Part shown: positions 36,524 to 45,089 of the stretch, piece after piece | Layout of the letters: each line of letters begins with the position of its first letter | Numbering within the stretch: position 1 is the stretch's first letter | DNA from: CAVSNH01 sp963729275 | GTDB lineage: Bacteria > Actinomycetota > Acidimicrobiia > Acidimicrobiales > RAAP-2 | Length of the DNA stretch: 64,000 nucleotides | Assembly (NCBI GenBank): GCA_963729275.1 | Contig: CAVSNH010000004.1 | Coordinates: 781,799 to 845,798, forward strand | Direction: 5' to 3' | Notes under the pieces: generated by a model | Database searches by the model: none | What the model was told of the DNA's origin: nothing | Seen by the model: the letters and a program-made list of their open reading frames with translations, nothing else | Program-made: the position numbers and the translations under genes

Positions 36524-36931
36524 ATGGAACCGGCGCCATTGCAGAGAAGCTGCCGGCCTCGCTGTCTCTCCCGGCAGGGTCGGTGGGCACTGCCGGACTC
36601 GAACCGACGACCTGCTGGTTGTAGGCCATTAGGGCCTGAACGCTGTGCTCACTAGGGTTTATGCAGGCTCCTGGGGACCGAAATCGGCAAAGTTGTCTGC
36701 TCACTCGACGCCATCACCGCCTCCCCGACTCGGTTACAGCCCTCGACCATGGCCAAACGGTTGTGCCCACTCAATGCGGCCGTCGAACCCAAGGCGACCC
36801 CGGGATTTGGGGTGGCGGGTACCCGTAGAGCCGGCCCGGCCGGCACACCTGGGCGGGGACCAGGCGCTGGGTCACAGGGGTAGCAACTGACCAGTCTCGG
36901 GGTCCGGTTCACTGCCCGGGGTCGGTTCGCG
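36524..36931. other. Intergenic with tRNA relic
   Basis: Contains only the tRNA-Val-like 3' fragment at 36582-36627. No gene recognised in the remainder. Confidence 0.45.
36582..36627 (-). other. tRNA-Val-like 3'-half relic
   Basis: Reading leftward, GGCCTACAACCAGCAGGTC is followed by the T-arm GTCGG-TTCGAGT-CCGGC and the acceptor strand AGTGCCC-ACC. This equals the 3' half of an actinobacterial tRNA-Val with the anticodon arm altered (CCTACAA instead of CTTACAA). No 5' half with GGGCACT and a D-arm is found upstream, so it is not a gene. Such 3' fragments are left by integration of mobile elements into tRNA genes. Confidence 0.6.
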
Positions 36932-37147
36932 TCAGGTCTCAGATGTGTACGGTCCCTCGTCTGCCTCCGGGTCTCCGAGTGGAGGTAGCAAGGCGTGCAA
37001 CTTCGCCTGGTTCTCCTCGAAGGCGAACCAGTTGGACCGCCTCTGTTCGGCGTCGGTCGAGTGGCCCACCCCCTCGATAGCAGAGGCCATTGCTCGCAGA
37101 TAGACCTGCGCCTGTTCTGTCTGGTCAGCGGTCAGTTCGACGTCCAT
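36932..37147 (-). CDS. Small protein of unknown function
   Basis: 71 aa from ATG 37147. Helical and acidic throughout (ADQTEQAQVYLRAMASAIEG, RSNWFAFEENQAKLHALLPPL), with a sensible amino-acid composition. No family recognised and the ribosome-binding site is weak. Confidence 0.4.
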   Translation of the reverse strand: MDVELTADQTEQAQVYLRAMASAIEGVGHSTDAEQRRSNWFAFEENQAKLHALLPPLGDPEADEGPYTSET

Positions 37148-37768
37148 CGCCTGGAATCTTACGTAACCGCGGCTCCCCCACGACCTCGAACCAGACGCGG
37201 GGCGCGTGGTCAGGTCAAGGGTGCCAGTCAATGGCCTGAGTGAACGTCCCGTATGACAGTCGAGCCTGGCGGCTTCGCCGAGATGGGGGCAGTTCTTCCA
37301 GTTGGACCACGGAGAGACCCAGCAAGACAAGGCTCTTGGGCACCGGGTCCAGCGCCTACATACGTTGACGTCGACCTGACGACCCAGAGCGCAGCAGAGG
37401 CGCTACTGCAACATGGTCTCGACGCGTCACGTCCGGTCTCTTCGTTCTTGAAGGGGTCACGATGTACCTGGGAGAAGAGGTCGTTCGGTTCCAGTTGGCT
37501 GAGTGCCGTTGGCAGGCGGCTCGCATTGGACGTCTATCCACCGCGAAACGCCGGACGTCGCGGGACCGCAGGCAACGGCACCTCCAGCGCCTGGCTCACA
37601 CCGGCAGCGGCGAAGCGTTCAGGCTGACAGTCGACCGACTGCAAGCGGTGGCACTGATCGAGGCGTCGGTGCCATCAACGAGCACAAGACAATGGTGGCC
37701 GGTTCTCGCCACTGAGAATCCGTGGCGGCGGTGACTGCTGGGCATAGCCGCCGGAACCATCCCCAGGG
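37148..37768. other. Non-coding stretch, nothing recognised
   Basis: Frames at 37253-37734 have no domain and an atypical composition. No inverted repeats or tRNA were seen before the hairpin array starts. Confidence 0.35.
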
Positions 37769-37896
37769 CGCGAACAAGGCCCGGAGCTACCGGATCGGCG
37801 GGGATCCGGCGCTCGACGGGCCTCGTTCCGTGTGACGGTACCGAGCCGACCTGAGAGAACCCTGTATCAGCGCCAGCCCGTGGAAACCCCTAGTCA
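37769..37896 (+). ncRNA. Hairpin element copy R1
   Basis: Outer stem GGCCCG (37778-37783) / CGGGCC (37817-37822), extended outward by GAAC/GTTC. Inner stem AGC..CCGGATC / GATCCGG..GCT. Followed by GTGGAAACCCC and AGTCATGAGCAC. Same architecture as R2-R4 with a different inner stem. Confidence 0.6.
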
Positions 37897-37905
37897 TGAG
37901 CACGG

Positions 37906-38016
37906 GCGCGAAGAAGGCCCGGAGCCGGGGGGCACCTTGGCAGGAACCCCGCCCCGGCTCAAACGGGCCTCGCGTCCCCGAGTATGCGCCTGTGGATAAC
38001 TTCCGTCAAGGTGCGC
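37906..38016 (+). ncRNA. Hairpin element copy R2
   Basis: Outer stem GGCCCG (37916-37921) / CGGGCC (37964-37969), inner stem AGCCGGGG / CCCCGGCT. Then TGTGGATAACTTCC (37991-38004) and GTCAAGGTGCG. TGTGGATAA is the complement of a perfect DnaA box (TTATCCACA). Confidence 0.65.
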
Positions 38017-38197
38017 CCGCCGAAAGTGACAGGCGGCCCACTCTGAGGAAGCCATCGGGCAGCCAAACGCCCGTTTGGCTAAGTTCTGACCTAAGGCGAC
38101 GGATCCGAAGGCGCCACAATCCCCACGCTCCAGGGCCGACCTGTGCGGTTCCCGCTACGGCACCATCACAGCCGGGTCGGCTCTGGAAGCGGGGGGC

Positions 38198-38312
38198 ACC
38201 GAAGAAGGCCCGGAGCCACCGATCGGTCGGGACCGGTGGCTGCGACGGGCCCCTGCCTCCGACCCTACCCTTGTGGATAACTCCTGACTAGGGGCATAGG
38301 GTCAGAAAGGTG
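38198..38312 (+). ncRNA. Hairpin element copy R3
   Basis: Outer stem GGCCCG (38207-38212) / CGGGCC (38246-38251), inner stem AGCCACCG / CGGTGGCT, perfect. Then TTGTGGATAACTCC (38271-38284) and AGGGTCAGAAAGGTGCGG, which runs into the GTG start of a short exported ORF at 38310. Confidence 0.68.
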
Positions 38313-38467
38313 CGGCGGACGCTCTTAGGCCTGGTGCTCGCCCTGGCGGTATGGGGGCGGGGTGCGGGGCCACCTGCGGCAGCTCGACCTCAGTGGAGAA
38401 GACCACCACCACACCCACCTGCGTTCCTCCGCCGAACGGGGGCTGCGGAGTAGCGGTCACGCCCTAG
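38310..38467 (+). pseudogene. Short exported (lipoprotein-like) ORF with frameshift
   Basis: From GTG 38310: VRRTLLGLVLALAVWG, a signal-peptide-like start, then after a one-base shift in the G-rich run at about 38351-38370 the frame reads CGATCGSSTSVEKTTTTPTC and ends CGVAVTP at 38467. Taken together this is a typical tiny lipoprotein with a Cys- and Thr-rich mature part. Without the shift the sequence becomes Pro/Arg-rich and implausible. Confidence 0.45.
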
Positions 38468-38480
38468 CTGTGGGGCCGGG

Positions 38481-38618
38481 GCGCGAACAAGGCCCGAGGC
38501 TACCGGGTCGGCGGGAACCGGCGGCTTGACGGGCCTCGTCCGAGTGACGTATCGGGCCAACCTGAGACCACCTGTAGTGCCCGTGGAGAACTCCAGGTCA
38601 GGCCGTAGGATCAGAAAC
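38481..38618 (+). ncRNA. Hairpin element copy R4
   Basis: Outer stem GGCCCG (38491-38496) / CGGGCC (38530-38535), inner stem GGCTACCGG / CCGGCGGCT with one mismatch and G-U pairs. Then CGTGGAGAACTCC and TAGGATCAGAAAC directly before the ATG at 38619. Most similar to R1 in sequence and to R3 in its junction with a following ORF. Confidence 0.65.
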
Positions 38619-38810
38619 ATGCGGCTCAGTCACGCAGCGACGGCACTCGTCCTGGCCTACCTCACGCTTATCGGTGAGGTGCTGGCCTACTCAGGCTATC
38701 CACTTCCCGTGTGGCTGAGATGGACCTGCGTCGGGGCCTTCGTCGTCGGGTCTGGCTTTGGATTCGTGGGGTTCATCCAGCGCCGAAGGAGGCGGCTCAA
38801 TCGGGTGTGA
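38619..38810 (+). CDS. Small two-helix membrane protein downstream of R4
   Basis: 63 aa. MRLSHAATALVLAYLTLIGE and TCVGAFVVGSGFGFVGFI are two transmembrane segments, with a short loop between and an Arg-rich C-terminus (QRRRRRLNRV), predicting both ends in the cytoplasm. The ATG follows the R4 leader without an obvious Shine-Dalgarno. The 3' end overlaps the convergent HIT gene by 14 nt. No family recognised. Confidence 0.6.
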   Translation: MRLSHAATALVLAYLTLIGEVLAYSGYPLPVWLRWTCVGAFVVGSGFGFVGFIQRRRRRLNRV

Positions 38811-39294
38811 CGAGTGATTCAGTGCCAAATGAAGCCACCAACCCCCGTCGAGCAAGTTCGTTTCTGAGACGCTCGGCATCCTGGGCGAGAGACATCGAAT
38901 CGGTCCACCCGGTGTCCGTCCACATCTCCCTTAGGAAGTCGAGCTTCTCCCAGATGGGTGCCTTGGGCCGTGCCTCGTCTTCGTAACGGGGTGTCAGCCA
39001 CCAATGAAGATGCGGAATGCCGTTGCCCAGGGACTCGATGTTCATCTTCACAGGGCGGAAGGTTGCGTCGATGGTTGCGGCCACCTCGGCAAGTTCGGCT
39101 AGGTGAACAACACGCGTCTCTGTATCGAGGTTGTACACCTCACGGACGCATTCACGGGCCACGAAGAAGGCCTGACCCCGGTATCGCTGCCGCCGATGAA
39201 GACGGAGCCAACCGGTCTCCATTTCAGCGACGGCGCCTTCGCATTCACCGGCGGCCTGGCGCTCGTTCTCCTCACAAATCCAGCACCCCTCCAT
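38797..39294 (-). CDS. HIT-family protein
   Basis: 165 aa. N-terminal Cys pair MEGCWICEEN (possible zinc site), HIT core with FVARECVREVYNL and AEVAATIDATFRP, then NGIPHLHWWLTPRYEDE. The histidine triad is incomplete: the pattern H-x-H-x-H reads H-L-H-W-W, so the third His is replaced, while the second His (the usual nucleophile) is kept. Acts presumably on nucleotide derivatives; activity could be altered. Confidence 0.82.
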   Translation of the reverse strand: MEGCWICEENERQAAGECEGAVAEMETGWLRLHRRQRYRGQAFFVARECVREVYNLDTETRVVHLAELAEVAATIDATFRPVKMNIESLGNGIPHLHWWLTPRYEDEARPKAPIWEKLDFLREMWTDTGWTDSMSLAQDAERLRNELARRGLVASFGTESLVTPD

Positions 39295-39420
39295 AGGACA
39301 AACCGTACCTGTTGATGCGCACTGCGCTCAGAGCGGCGCCGCCGGGCACCCCACCACCCCGTCGGCGCCGGCCACAGTCGCGCACAGCCGTCACGGCTTC
39401 ACATCGGGCAATCTGGTTGG

Positions 39421-40427
39421 ATGGCACCTACCCCCTCGGGTCGTCATCCTCAACGGGCCGTCGTCCTCCGGAAGACCACCCTCGCAACCACGTTTCGCGA
39501 CCAGCGCGCGGCGGCGGGCGACCTCTGGTTCTTGACGGGAGTCAAGCCTGAGGCAGTCCCCACCGGTTCCCGGGCGGACCACCTCTCCGTGGCCTTCCTC
39601 CTCGGGTGCTCAGGTGCCACCCGCGCCGCCTATGTCCGAGACCTGGCCGATTGGCTCCAGTTCTGCGCCTCTCACGACCTCGACCCTCTTGCCGCCTCGC
39701 GAGCCCACATCGACGCGTACCCCGTCAACTCGACGAGGTAGAGGTCCGTTCTCCCGCCACGGTCGCTCGTCGCCTGAGCACCCTCTCGGGCTACTACGGC
39801 TATGCCGTCGCCGAGGATGTCGTGGCGCGGAACCGTTGCCAGTGTCCGGCGTCCCAAAGTCGGCACTGATACCGTCTCCACCGGACTCGACCGCGAGGAG
39901 CTAACGGCTCTCGTCAAGGCCGCCCAAGCCGACTCCCCCAGGTCCCATGCGGTTGTTCTCCTGTTGGGCCTCAATGGGCTCCGCATCTCGGAGACACTCG
40001 TCGCGAACGTCGATGACCTCGAAACCGAGCGCGGCCATGGTGTCCTCGGCGTCACGCGCAAGAGCGGCACACAGGCCACTATCCCATTGGCACCCAAGAC
40101 CGCCGAGGCCGTCGATGCCTACGTCGGAGACCGGAACCACCGGGCCCCTCTTCGTCACGGCCACAGGGAAGCGTTGGCAGCGGTCGGAAGCGTGGCGGAC
40201 GCTCCGACGGTTGGCGCGTGATGGCGTTCCGGCCGAGGCAGGGAGCTCTCATGACTGACCTCCGACACGCATTCGTGACCCTGAGCCTGGACGCCTGGGC
40301 AAGTTTGCGGGACGTCCGAGACGCCGCCGGACATGCGGACCCGCGGACGACGAGGCGCTACGACCGGGCCCGTTCCAACCTTGACCGACACCCGACGTAT
40401 GCCCTCGCGAGCCTTCTATCCAGTTAG
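39421..40427 (+). pseudogene. Tyrosine recombinase/integrase, multiply frameshifted
   Basis: All parts of a phage-type integrase can be followed across frames: the core-binding domain (SVAFLLGCSGATRAAYVRDLADWLQF), then EVRSPATVARRLSTLSGYYGYA, the catalytic domain with Arg I in LLLGLNGLRISETLVANVDDL, RKSGTQATIPLAPKTAEAVD, GPLFVTATGKRWQRSEAWRT, and DLRHAFVTLSLDAWASLRDVRDAAGHADPRTTRRYDR with the H-x-x-R, second His and catalytic Tyr. At least three frameshifts separate them (near 39725, 39850 and 40135-40220). Non-functional as written. Confidence 0.88.
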
Positions 40428-40477
40428 GTTGCCTCTGCTCTTGACTCTGTCCCACGGGAAGGGTCCATGCTCTGCAG

Positions 40478-41551
40478 GTGGACGAACTGTTGGCCATCGG
40501 CGATTTCTCCGCCCAGTGCGGCCTGTCGCCCAAGATGCTTCGCTCGTACGCCTCTGTTGGCCTGTTGGTGCCGGCCGCCGTTGATGGATCATCCGGCTAT
40601 CGCTACTACTCGACCGACCAGTTGCATCAAGCACAGGTCATCGCGCTCCTTCGGCGTGCCGGGATAGCTGTGGACGGCATTGTGAAGTTCTTCGCCAAGC
40701 CTGCTTCCAGTCAGCTTGATAGCTGGGAACGGCAGATAGCCCAGGAGTCCATGACGCGTCGCCAAGCCTTCGCCGAGGCCCGAGCCGCTTTGGCCTTGGG
40801 TCAGGTGCATACGGCATCACAGACAGAAACGTCGAGGAGAGGGTCCGACATGACACACGACTATGCAACCGGAACGGCGACCCACATAGCGGGCCGCGAC
40901 GCCAACCAAGATGCCGTACTCATCAGCGAGAATCTGTTCGCTATCGCGGATGGCCTTGGGGGTCTGCAGGACGGTGAGATAGCCAGCCGCCTCGCACTGG
41001 ACACGCTCGACACCGCCTTTAGTGCAGACCGCAGCGTCTCGGGCTTGCTCGGCGCGTGTCGGGAATCCAACGAGGCCGTCTGGCGGCAAGCCAATGGCCA
41101 GGAGGCGACCATCGGCACCACATTGACGGCCCTGGCGATAACCAGCGACGTCGCCGAGGTTGTTGTCAACGCCGGCGACTCACGCCTCTACCACATGAGG
41201 CACGGTCGCCTGGTCCAACTGACCGAAGACCACACCGTCACCGCTGAATCAATCCGCGTCGGTGAACTCAGTGAGGAGGACGCACAATCCCATCCCTACC
41301 GACATGTTCTGACCCGAGCCATCGGAGTTGGCCCTGACGTTGACATCGATTACGCGGGGGTTTCGTGCGAATCCGGGGACCGCCTCTTGCTCTGCACCGA
41401 CGGCCTCTTCAAGGTTCTGGCCCCCGAAGAAATCAAGGTCGGGTTGGTTTCGGAGGCCGTTCCCCAACAATCGGCCGACAATCTCGTCAACAGTGCCGTG
41501 GAGCAGGGGGCGGAGGACAACGTCACCGTGATGGTCATCGACGTTCACTAG
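40478..41551 (+). CDS. MerR-type regulator fused to PP2C protein phosphatase
   Basis: 357 aa in one uninterrupted frame. Residues 4-75 are a MerR winged helix (AIGDFSAQCGLSPKMLRSYA, GYRYYSTDQLHQAQVIALLR), followed by a helical linker to about 115. Residues 120-357 are a PP2C domain with GRDANQDAVLI, FAIADGLGGLQDGEIA, GTTLTALAI, VNAGDSRLYHM, LTEDHT, LTRAIG, LLCTDGLF and EDNVTVMVID, so the metal-binding Asp residues are kept. It probably couples a phosphorylation state to transcription of a nearby gene. It follows the dead integrase by 50 nt. Confidence 0.88.
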   Translation: MDELLAIGDFSAQCGLSPKMLRSYASVGLLVPAAVDGSSGYRYYSTDQLHQAQVIALLRRAGIAVDGIVKFFAKPASSQLDSWERQIAQESMTRRQAFAEARAALALGQVHTASQTETSRRGSDMTHDYATGTATHIAGRDANQDAVLISENLFAIADGLGGLQDGEIASRLALDTLDTAFSADRSVSGLLGACRESNEAVWRQANGQEATIGTTLTALAITSDVAEVVVNAGDSRLYHMRHGRLVQLTEDHTVTAESIRVGELSEEDAQSHPYRHVLTRAIGVGPDVDIDYAGVSCESGDRLLLCTDGLFKVLAPEEIKVGLVSEAVPQQSADNLVNSAVEQGAEDNVTVMVIDVH

Positions 41552-42438
41552 GGTCCGCTACAACCTCGACCGACACTCGACTCACACGTTGGCGGGCTGC
41601 TGACGTCCACAGCCCTTCTACTTGCTCTACCGCGCCGCATCTCGCTCGTCGTGGAGTACGAAGGCGGACTCAATGGCGGCTTCCAAGATTCTCGGTTGCT
41701 CATTCGACGCCTCAGTCCATCTGCTGTGCAGGCACCCGAACCCGACAGGTCAATCCGCGGCGTACAGAGACTGTCCGTATCCCGTACAGACAACACTGGC
41801 TCAGTGCGCTGTTGGCCCTACTCGGGGCCCTTCTGCTCGCGCTCTCCCAGGCCGTCAAGGCTCACTCCAATCGTCGGAGGAGCGCCCGGTCCCGAGGCGC
41901 ACTGACCTCGATTTCCCCCGTTTCGACGGCCGCCAGGAGCCGTCGGAGGGCGTTCGCTGCGTCGCTAATGGCATTCCGAGCCGCGCGGCCGAGGAGGTGG
42001 CACTGCGCCACTTGTCGGTCACAGGGCGGGAAGGTGAGTGGACTGGCCGGCGGACGCTCTGACGGCTGGCGCGACGCGGCACCTTCGAACTGGCCGATTC
42101 GATTCCTCGTCGGTGATGCACCTTCATGTGTTTTCGGACTCTTCTGGACGCACATTGCATCGACCTTCTTTCGGCCCAGGGTTTCGAGTGTTCCGGTGGC
42201 GGGTAATCGGCCACCATGAACCGGAGCGCGCTGGTCGCGCAGCAGCAGGTAGACGGAGGCCATGCCGGTTGTCCGATGTGCGCTGCCGCCGTCACCTCTG
42301 GAGATTTCGTTGTGGGTGGACGACTCGCGCTGTTGCGGGCCGGAGTCGACGCGCTTCAGGCGCTCAGTGGGGACATCCCGACGGACAGCGAGCGCGGCCC
42401 GTCATCGTTCGCCGCGTAGAACACCCCTCCCTCATCCA
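41552..42438. other. Degenerate stretch after MerR-PP2C
   Basis: It starts with an integrase 3'-end scrap (about 41553-41603: RYNLDRHSTHTLAG then stop). Further on a minus-strand frame ends ISDAANALRRLLAAVETGEI, a plausible C-terminus of a small protein without a visible start (about 41862-41990). Nothing else was recognised. Confidence 0.4.
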
Positions 42439-42616
42439 AGGCAGGGAGCATCATGACTGCGCGACCCTGAGCCTGGACGCCGGTGCAAGTTTGCGGGATG
42501 TCCAAGACGCCGCCGGACATGCGGACCCGCGGCGACGCGGCGTTATAACCGGGCGCCGGCACAACCTGGACCGACATCCCACGTACGCGTTGCCGGGGTT
42601 GCTGTCAGAGCAATAG
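42439..42616 (+). pseudogene. Integrase 3'-end remnant, second copy
   Basis: GGCAGGGAGC...CATGACTG...ACCCTGAGCCTGGACGCC repeats the end of the integrase pseudogene (40238-40427) with a short deletion, encoding LSLDAGASLRDVQDAAGHADPR, then NLDRHPTYALPGLLSEQ. The catalytic Tyr segment is frame-disturbed. The upstream domains are absent. Confidence 0.8.
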
Positions 42617-42689
42617 CGAGTAGCACGCCATTCAGGGCCGCCCATTGCCTCCGGAAGTATGTGTCGTTAGTGTGAACTCGTTCCAGCCC

Positions 42690-42868
42690 GGCTGAAACGG
42701 GCAGAGCGGCCCCTTGTTCTCGCGCTCGGAATCGTCGACCAGGTGGTCGGATTCGGAGTCGCTTTGGCTCTCCTATTTGAGGTCCTTGTAGCCGGCTACT
42801 TCATTACTGTTTGGGTCACGGTCAAGCAGCGACGGAACCTGGACTCACACGGGGTCCACATCGGATAA
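42690..42868 (+). pseudogene. Membrane-protein C-terminal scrap
   Basis: A frame without a start codon reads KRAERPLVLALGIVDQVVGF, then VALALLFEVLVAGYFITVWV and a basic tail ending at TAA 42866. The pattern resembles the end of a CDP-alcohol phosphatidyltransferase, but it is too short to be sure. Confidence 0.35.
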
Positions 42869-42877
42869 CTGGTCCCG

Positions 42878-43330
42878 GTGGCGTGGGGGCGGCTGTTGCC
42901 CGCCGCGATCGAGGAGCTGATCCGGTTTTCGACGCCGGTTCCCCACGCAACCTTCCGTGTCACGACAGAGACCATGAGGCTGGGCGGCGTGGAGATCCCG
43001 GCACGCGAGCAGGTGCGGATTTGCCTAGGTGCGGCCAATCACGATCCGGACTTCTATGACAACCCTGCGGTGCTTGACATCAGCCGTGAGCCGCGTCCAC
43101 ATCTCGGGTTCGGGCACGGTATCCATTTCTGTTCAGGTGCATCCCTCGCTCGGCTCGAGGTGCAGATTGCCTTCGGCGCGCTGCTCGGCCGCTTCCCCGA
43201 TCTCGACCTTGCTGTTGCCCGCCGCGAGCTGAGCTGGACCCACGGCGACGGGCTCGTGCTCCGCGGCCTTGCCGAGCTTCCCATCCGCATCCGCCTCGGC
43301 ATGCCTCGACGTGGAGCGCCATCTGTCTGA
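42878..43330 (+). pseudogene. Cytochrome P450, C-terminal third only
   Basis: 150 aa. Starts inside the K helix, AAIEELIRFSTPVPHATFR, with the ExxR pair, continues through MRLGGVEIPAREQV and NHDPDFYDNPAVLDISR, and has the heme loop HLGFGHGIHFCSGASLAR with the Cys ligand, then ARLEVQIAFGALLGRFPDL. The first two thirds (substrate-recognition sites, oxygen-binding I helix) are missing, so it cannot be a working P450. Confidence 0.88.
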
Positions 43331-43610
43331 TCGCCATCCATTTCATGTCGCCCCGGAGTCTGCTGGATCCGGCCGGACATCGATTCTGTCTGGGTAGCAC
43401 GATGGCGCCTGAGGTCCGGTGCGATGTGAGCCGGTAGCGCGTATGCCCGCGACAGGTACGCAGGCATTCGTGCCAGTCGGCGCACAGGCCGACCGGTATC
43501 GCTCAGAGATCGTCCGCCACGCCCGCTGGTGGCTCCCTTGGAGTGGCCAGGTCGCTACGGACGCAGAGGTCCGACAGAAGGGGTAGCGGCAGGTCAGTAG
43601 CCTTGCGTCC
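43331..43610. other. Intergenic, nothing recognised
   Basis: Neither strand gives a recognisable product. Probably decayed DNA between the P450 remnant and the Clp scrap. Confidence 0.35.
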
Positions 43611-43781
43611 ATGTTCGAGAGGTTCACAGACCGGGCGAGACAGGTACTCGTCCAAGCGCAGGCCCGCACTATCCCCTTGGTCAATGCCATTCCGACAACG
43701 AGGTCCGGGCCGTTGCTGGGCACACTGAAATCGTGCGCGTCATCTGTCCCGCCGGGAGCGGCGCATCCGACCCGCCGATGA
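43611..43781 (+). pseudogene. ClpC N-terminal scrap
   Basis: A 56-codon frame opening with MFERFTDRARQVLVQAQ, which is the first 17 residues of ClpC/Clp-N proteins, after which the sequence loses all similarity. A truncated fragment. Confidence 0.5.
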
Positions 43782-43802
43782 TCGCCATAGGCCGCCTCAC
43801 AA

Positions 43803-44659
43803 TCACCGGTCGAGCGCCTCCCTGATAACGAGCGGACCCCACTTGACGGGTCCGTATCCTGTCCCGTCGCCCACCTTGGTGCGGCTCCACTGGACGTCAT
43901 GCGGGCCGTCCAGAACATCGAGCCCGATGGGATGGGCAGCGTAGGGATTATGAAACACAGTCAGCTTGGCTAGTCGGGCGTCGGGAATGTAGGCGCCAGT
44001 CGCCGCCATGTGGTCGTAGACCTCGGTTGTAGTTCGCACGATTGCTCCCTGCTCTCTGGCCACCTTCTCTGCGGATAGGCCAGGTCGCCACGGCATCGCC
44101 TTTCCAAGCCGAGCCGCCACAACTTCCTCAGCGCGATACAGAGTGGGGTTGAAGTCTTCGAGGACAGCGACGGCGCTCACTCCCCTGTTCTGCTCGCGCT
44201 GCACGCGGCCCCCACTTCCGAAGACGGTGCGACCCATCGCTTCGGGGTCGTGAGCGGTATCTGCCAAGCGACATCGCCGAACATCGCACCTGCTACGAAC
44301 TCGGGTTGGAACCTGACTTCGGATTTAGTCCTCGCAGGTACCAGCACACAAGGCAGTCCCGCCTCCTTCACTGCCCTGATTTGGTCGAGCTTCCGGTCCT
44401 TGAACGCACGGCGGAGGGCACGGTAGGAGTCGATGTAGCCGGCCGTCGCGGGAAGACGAAGTTCCGGCTCGTAGACCTCAGCGACGAACGGGGTGACCGG
44501 GCGCCGAACGAGGAAGTCAGGTCGCCGGCCGCCAATGAGCGGGTGCCGTTCGGATGTCAGGCTGTACTGACGAAGGTAGGCGGCGAAGAGGCGCTCGCCG
44601 GGGCTGTCGATCACCACGCCATTCTCGCTGGTAACGGAGCGACCTACGACCGGCCCCAT
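43803..44659 (-). pseudogene. PD-(D/E)XK nuclease-like gene with frameshift
   Basis: Reading leftward from ATG 44659: VIDSPGERLFAAYLRQYSLT, then HPLIGGRRPDFLVRR and TPFVAEVYEPELRLP. The PDFLV...AEVYE pair is the hallmark of PD-(D/E)XK restriction-type nucleases. Near 44240 the frame shifts, and DTAHDPEAMGRTVFGSGG, then VSAVAVLEDFNPTLYRAEEV, ends at 43803. The spacing shows one original protein of about 280 aa. No methyltransferase partner lies beside it, so restriction is not implied. Confidence 0.65.
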
Positions 44660-44668
44660 CTCATCGGC

Positions 44669-44902
44669 TCAACGAACATTTGGCCATCCCACTACAGTCA
44701 GCTCAGCCAAGCCCGTGCTTGCGGCGGCGAACCCACCGAGCAGTGCCACCGACGATCGCGATGGCCACAACGATCTGGCTCCGGGTTCGGACGGAGCGCC
44801 CCCTCGGTTGAGGCCGCTGCAGAGTCGCATCGCACCCTCTCCGAGCGCGAACAGAATCCAGAAGGCGACGTCGGATCCCGCTTGTTGGTAGGGCGGCATC
44901 AC
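44669..44902 (-). pseudogene. Possible isoprenylcysteine-methyltransferase-like N-terminal remnant
   Basis: GSDVAFWILFALGEGAMRLC, then a frameshift to RSQIVVAIAIVGG. The first segment resembles the opening helix of ICMT-type membrane methyltransferases. Short and broken, so only a suggestion. Confidence 0.3.
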
Positions 44903-45089
44903 AGGGGGCGTGGTTCTAGCAAACCAAATCGCAAACTCTTGTTCCCAGATCCGCCGGCCCTGTGACCATCCCGCCTCATGATCTGCCTGCTCGAGTTCAC
45001 CCCATCCCGGATCGGCTGTGTCCTCAAGGGATCAACGCAACGCCAGCCTGATTGGCGAACATTGATGTCGCTGATCAGGAGGTGTCGAG

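Noticed and set aside
36489..36704. Minus-strand ORF containing NQQVVGSSPAV
   Set aside because: This is the well-known translation artefact of a tRNA 3' region, not a protein.
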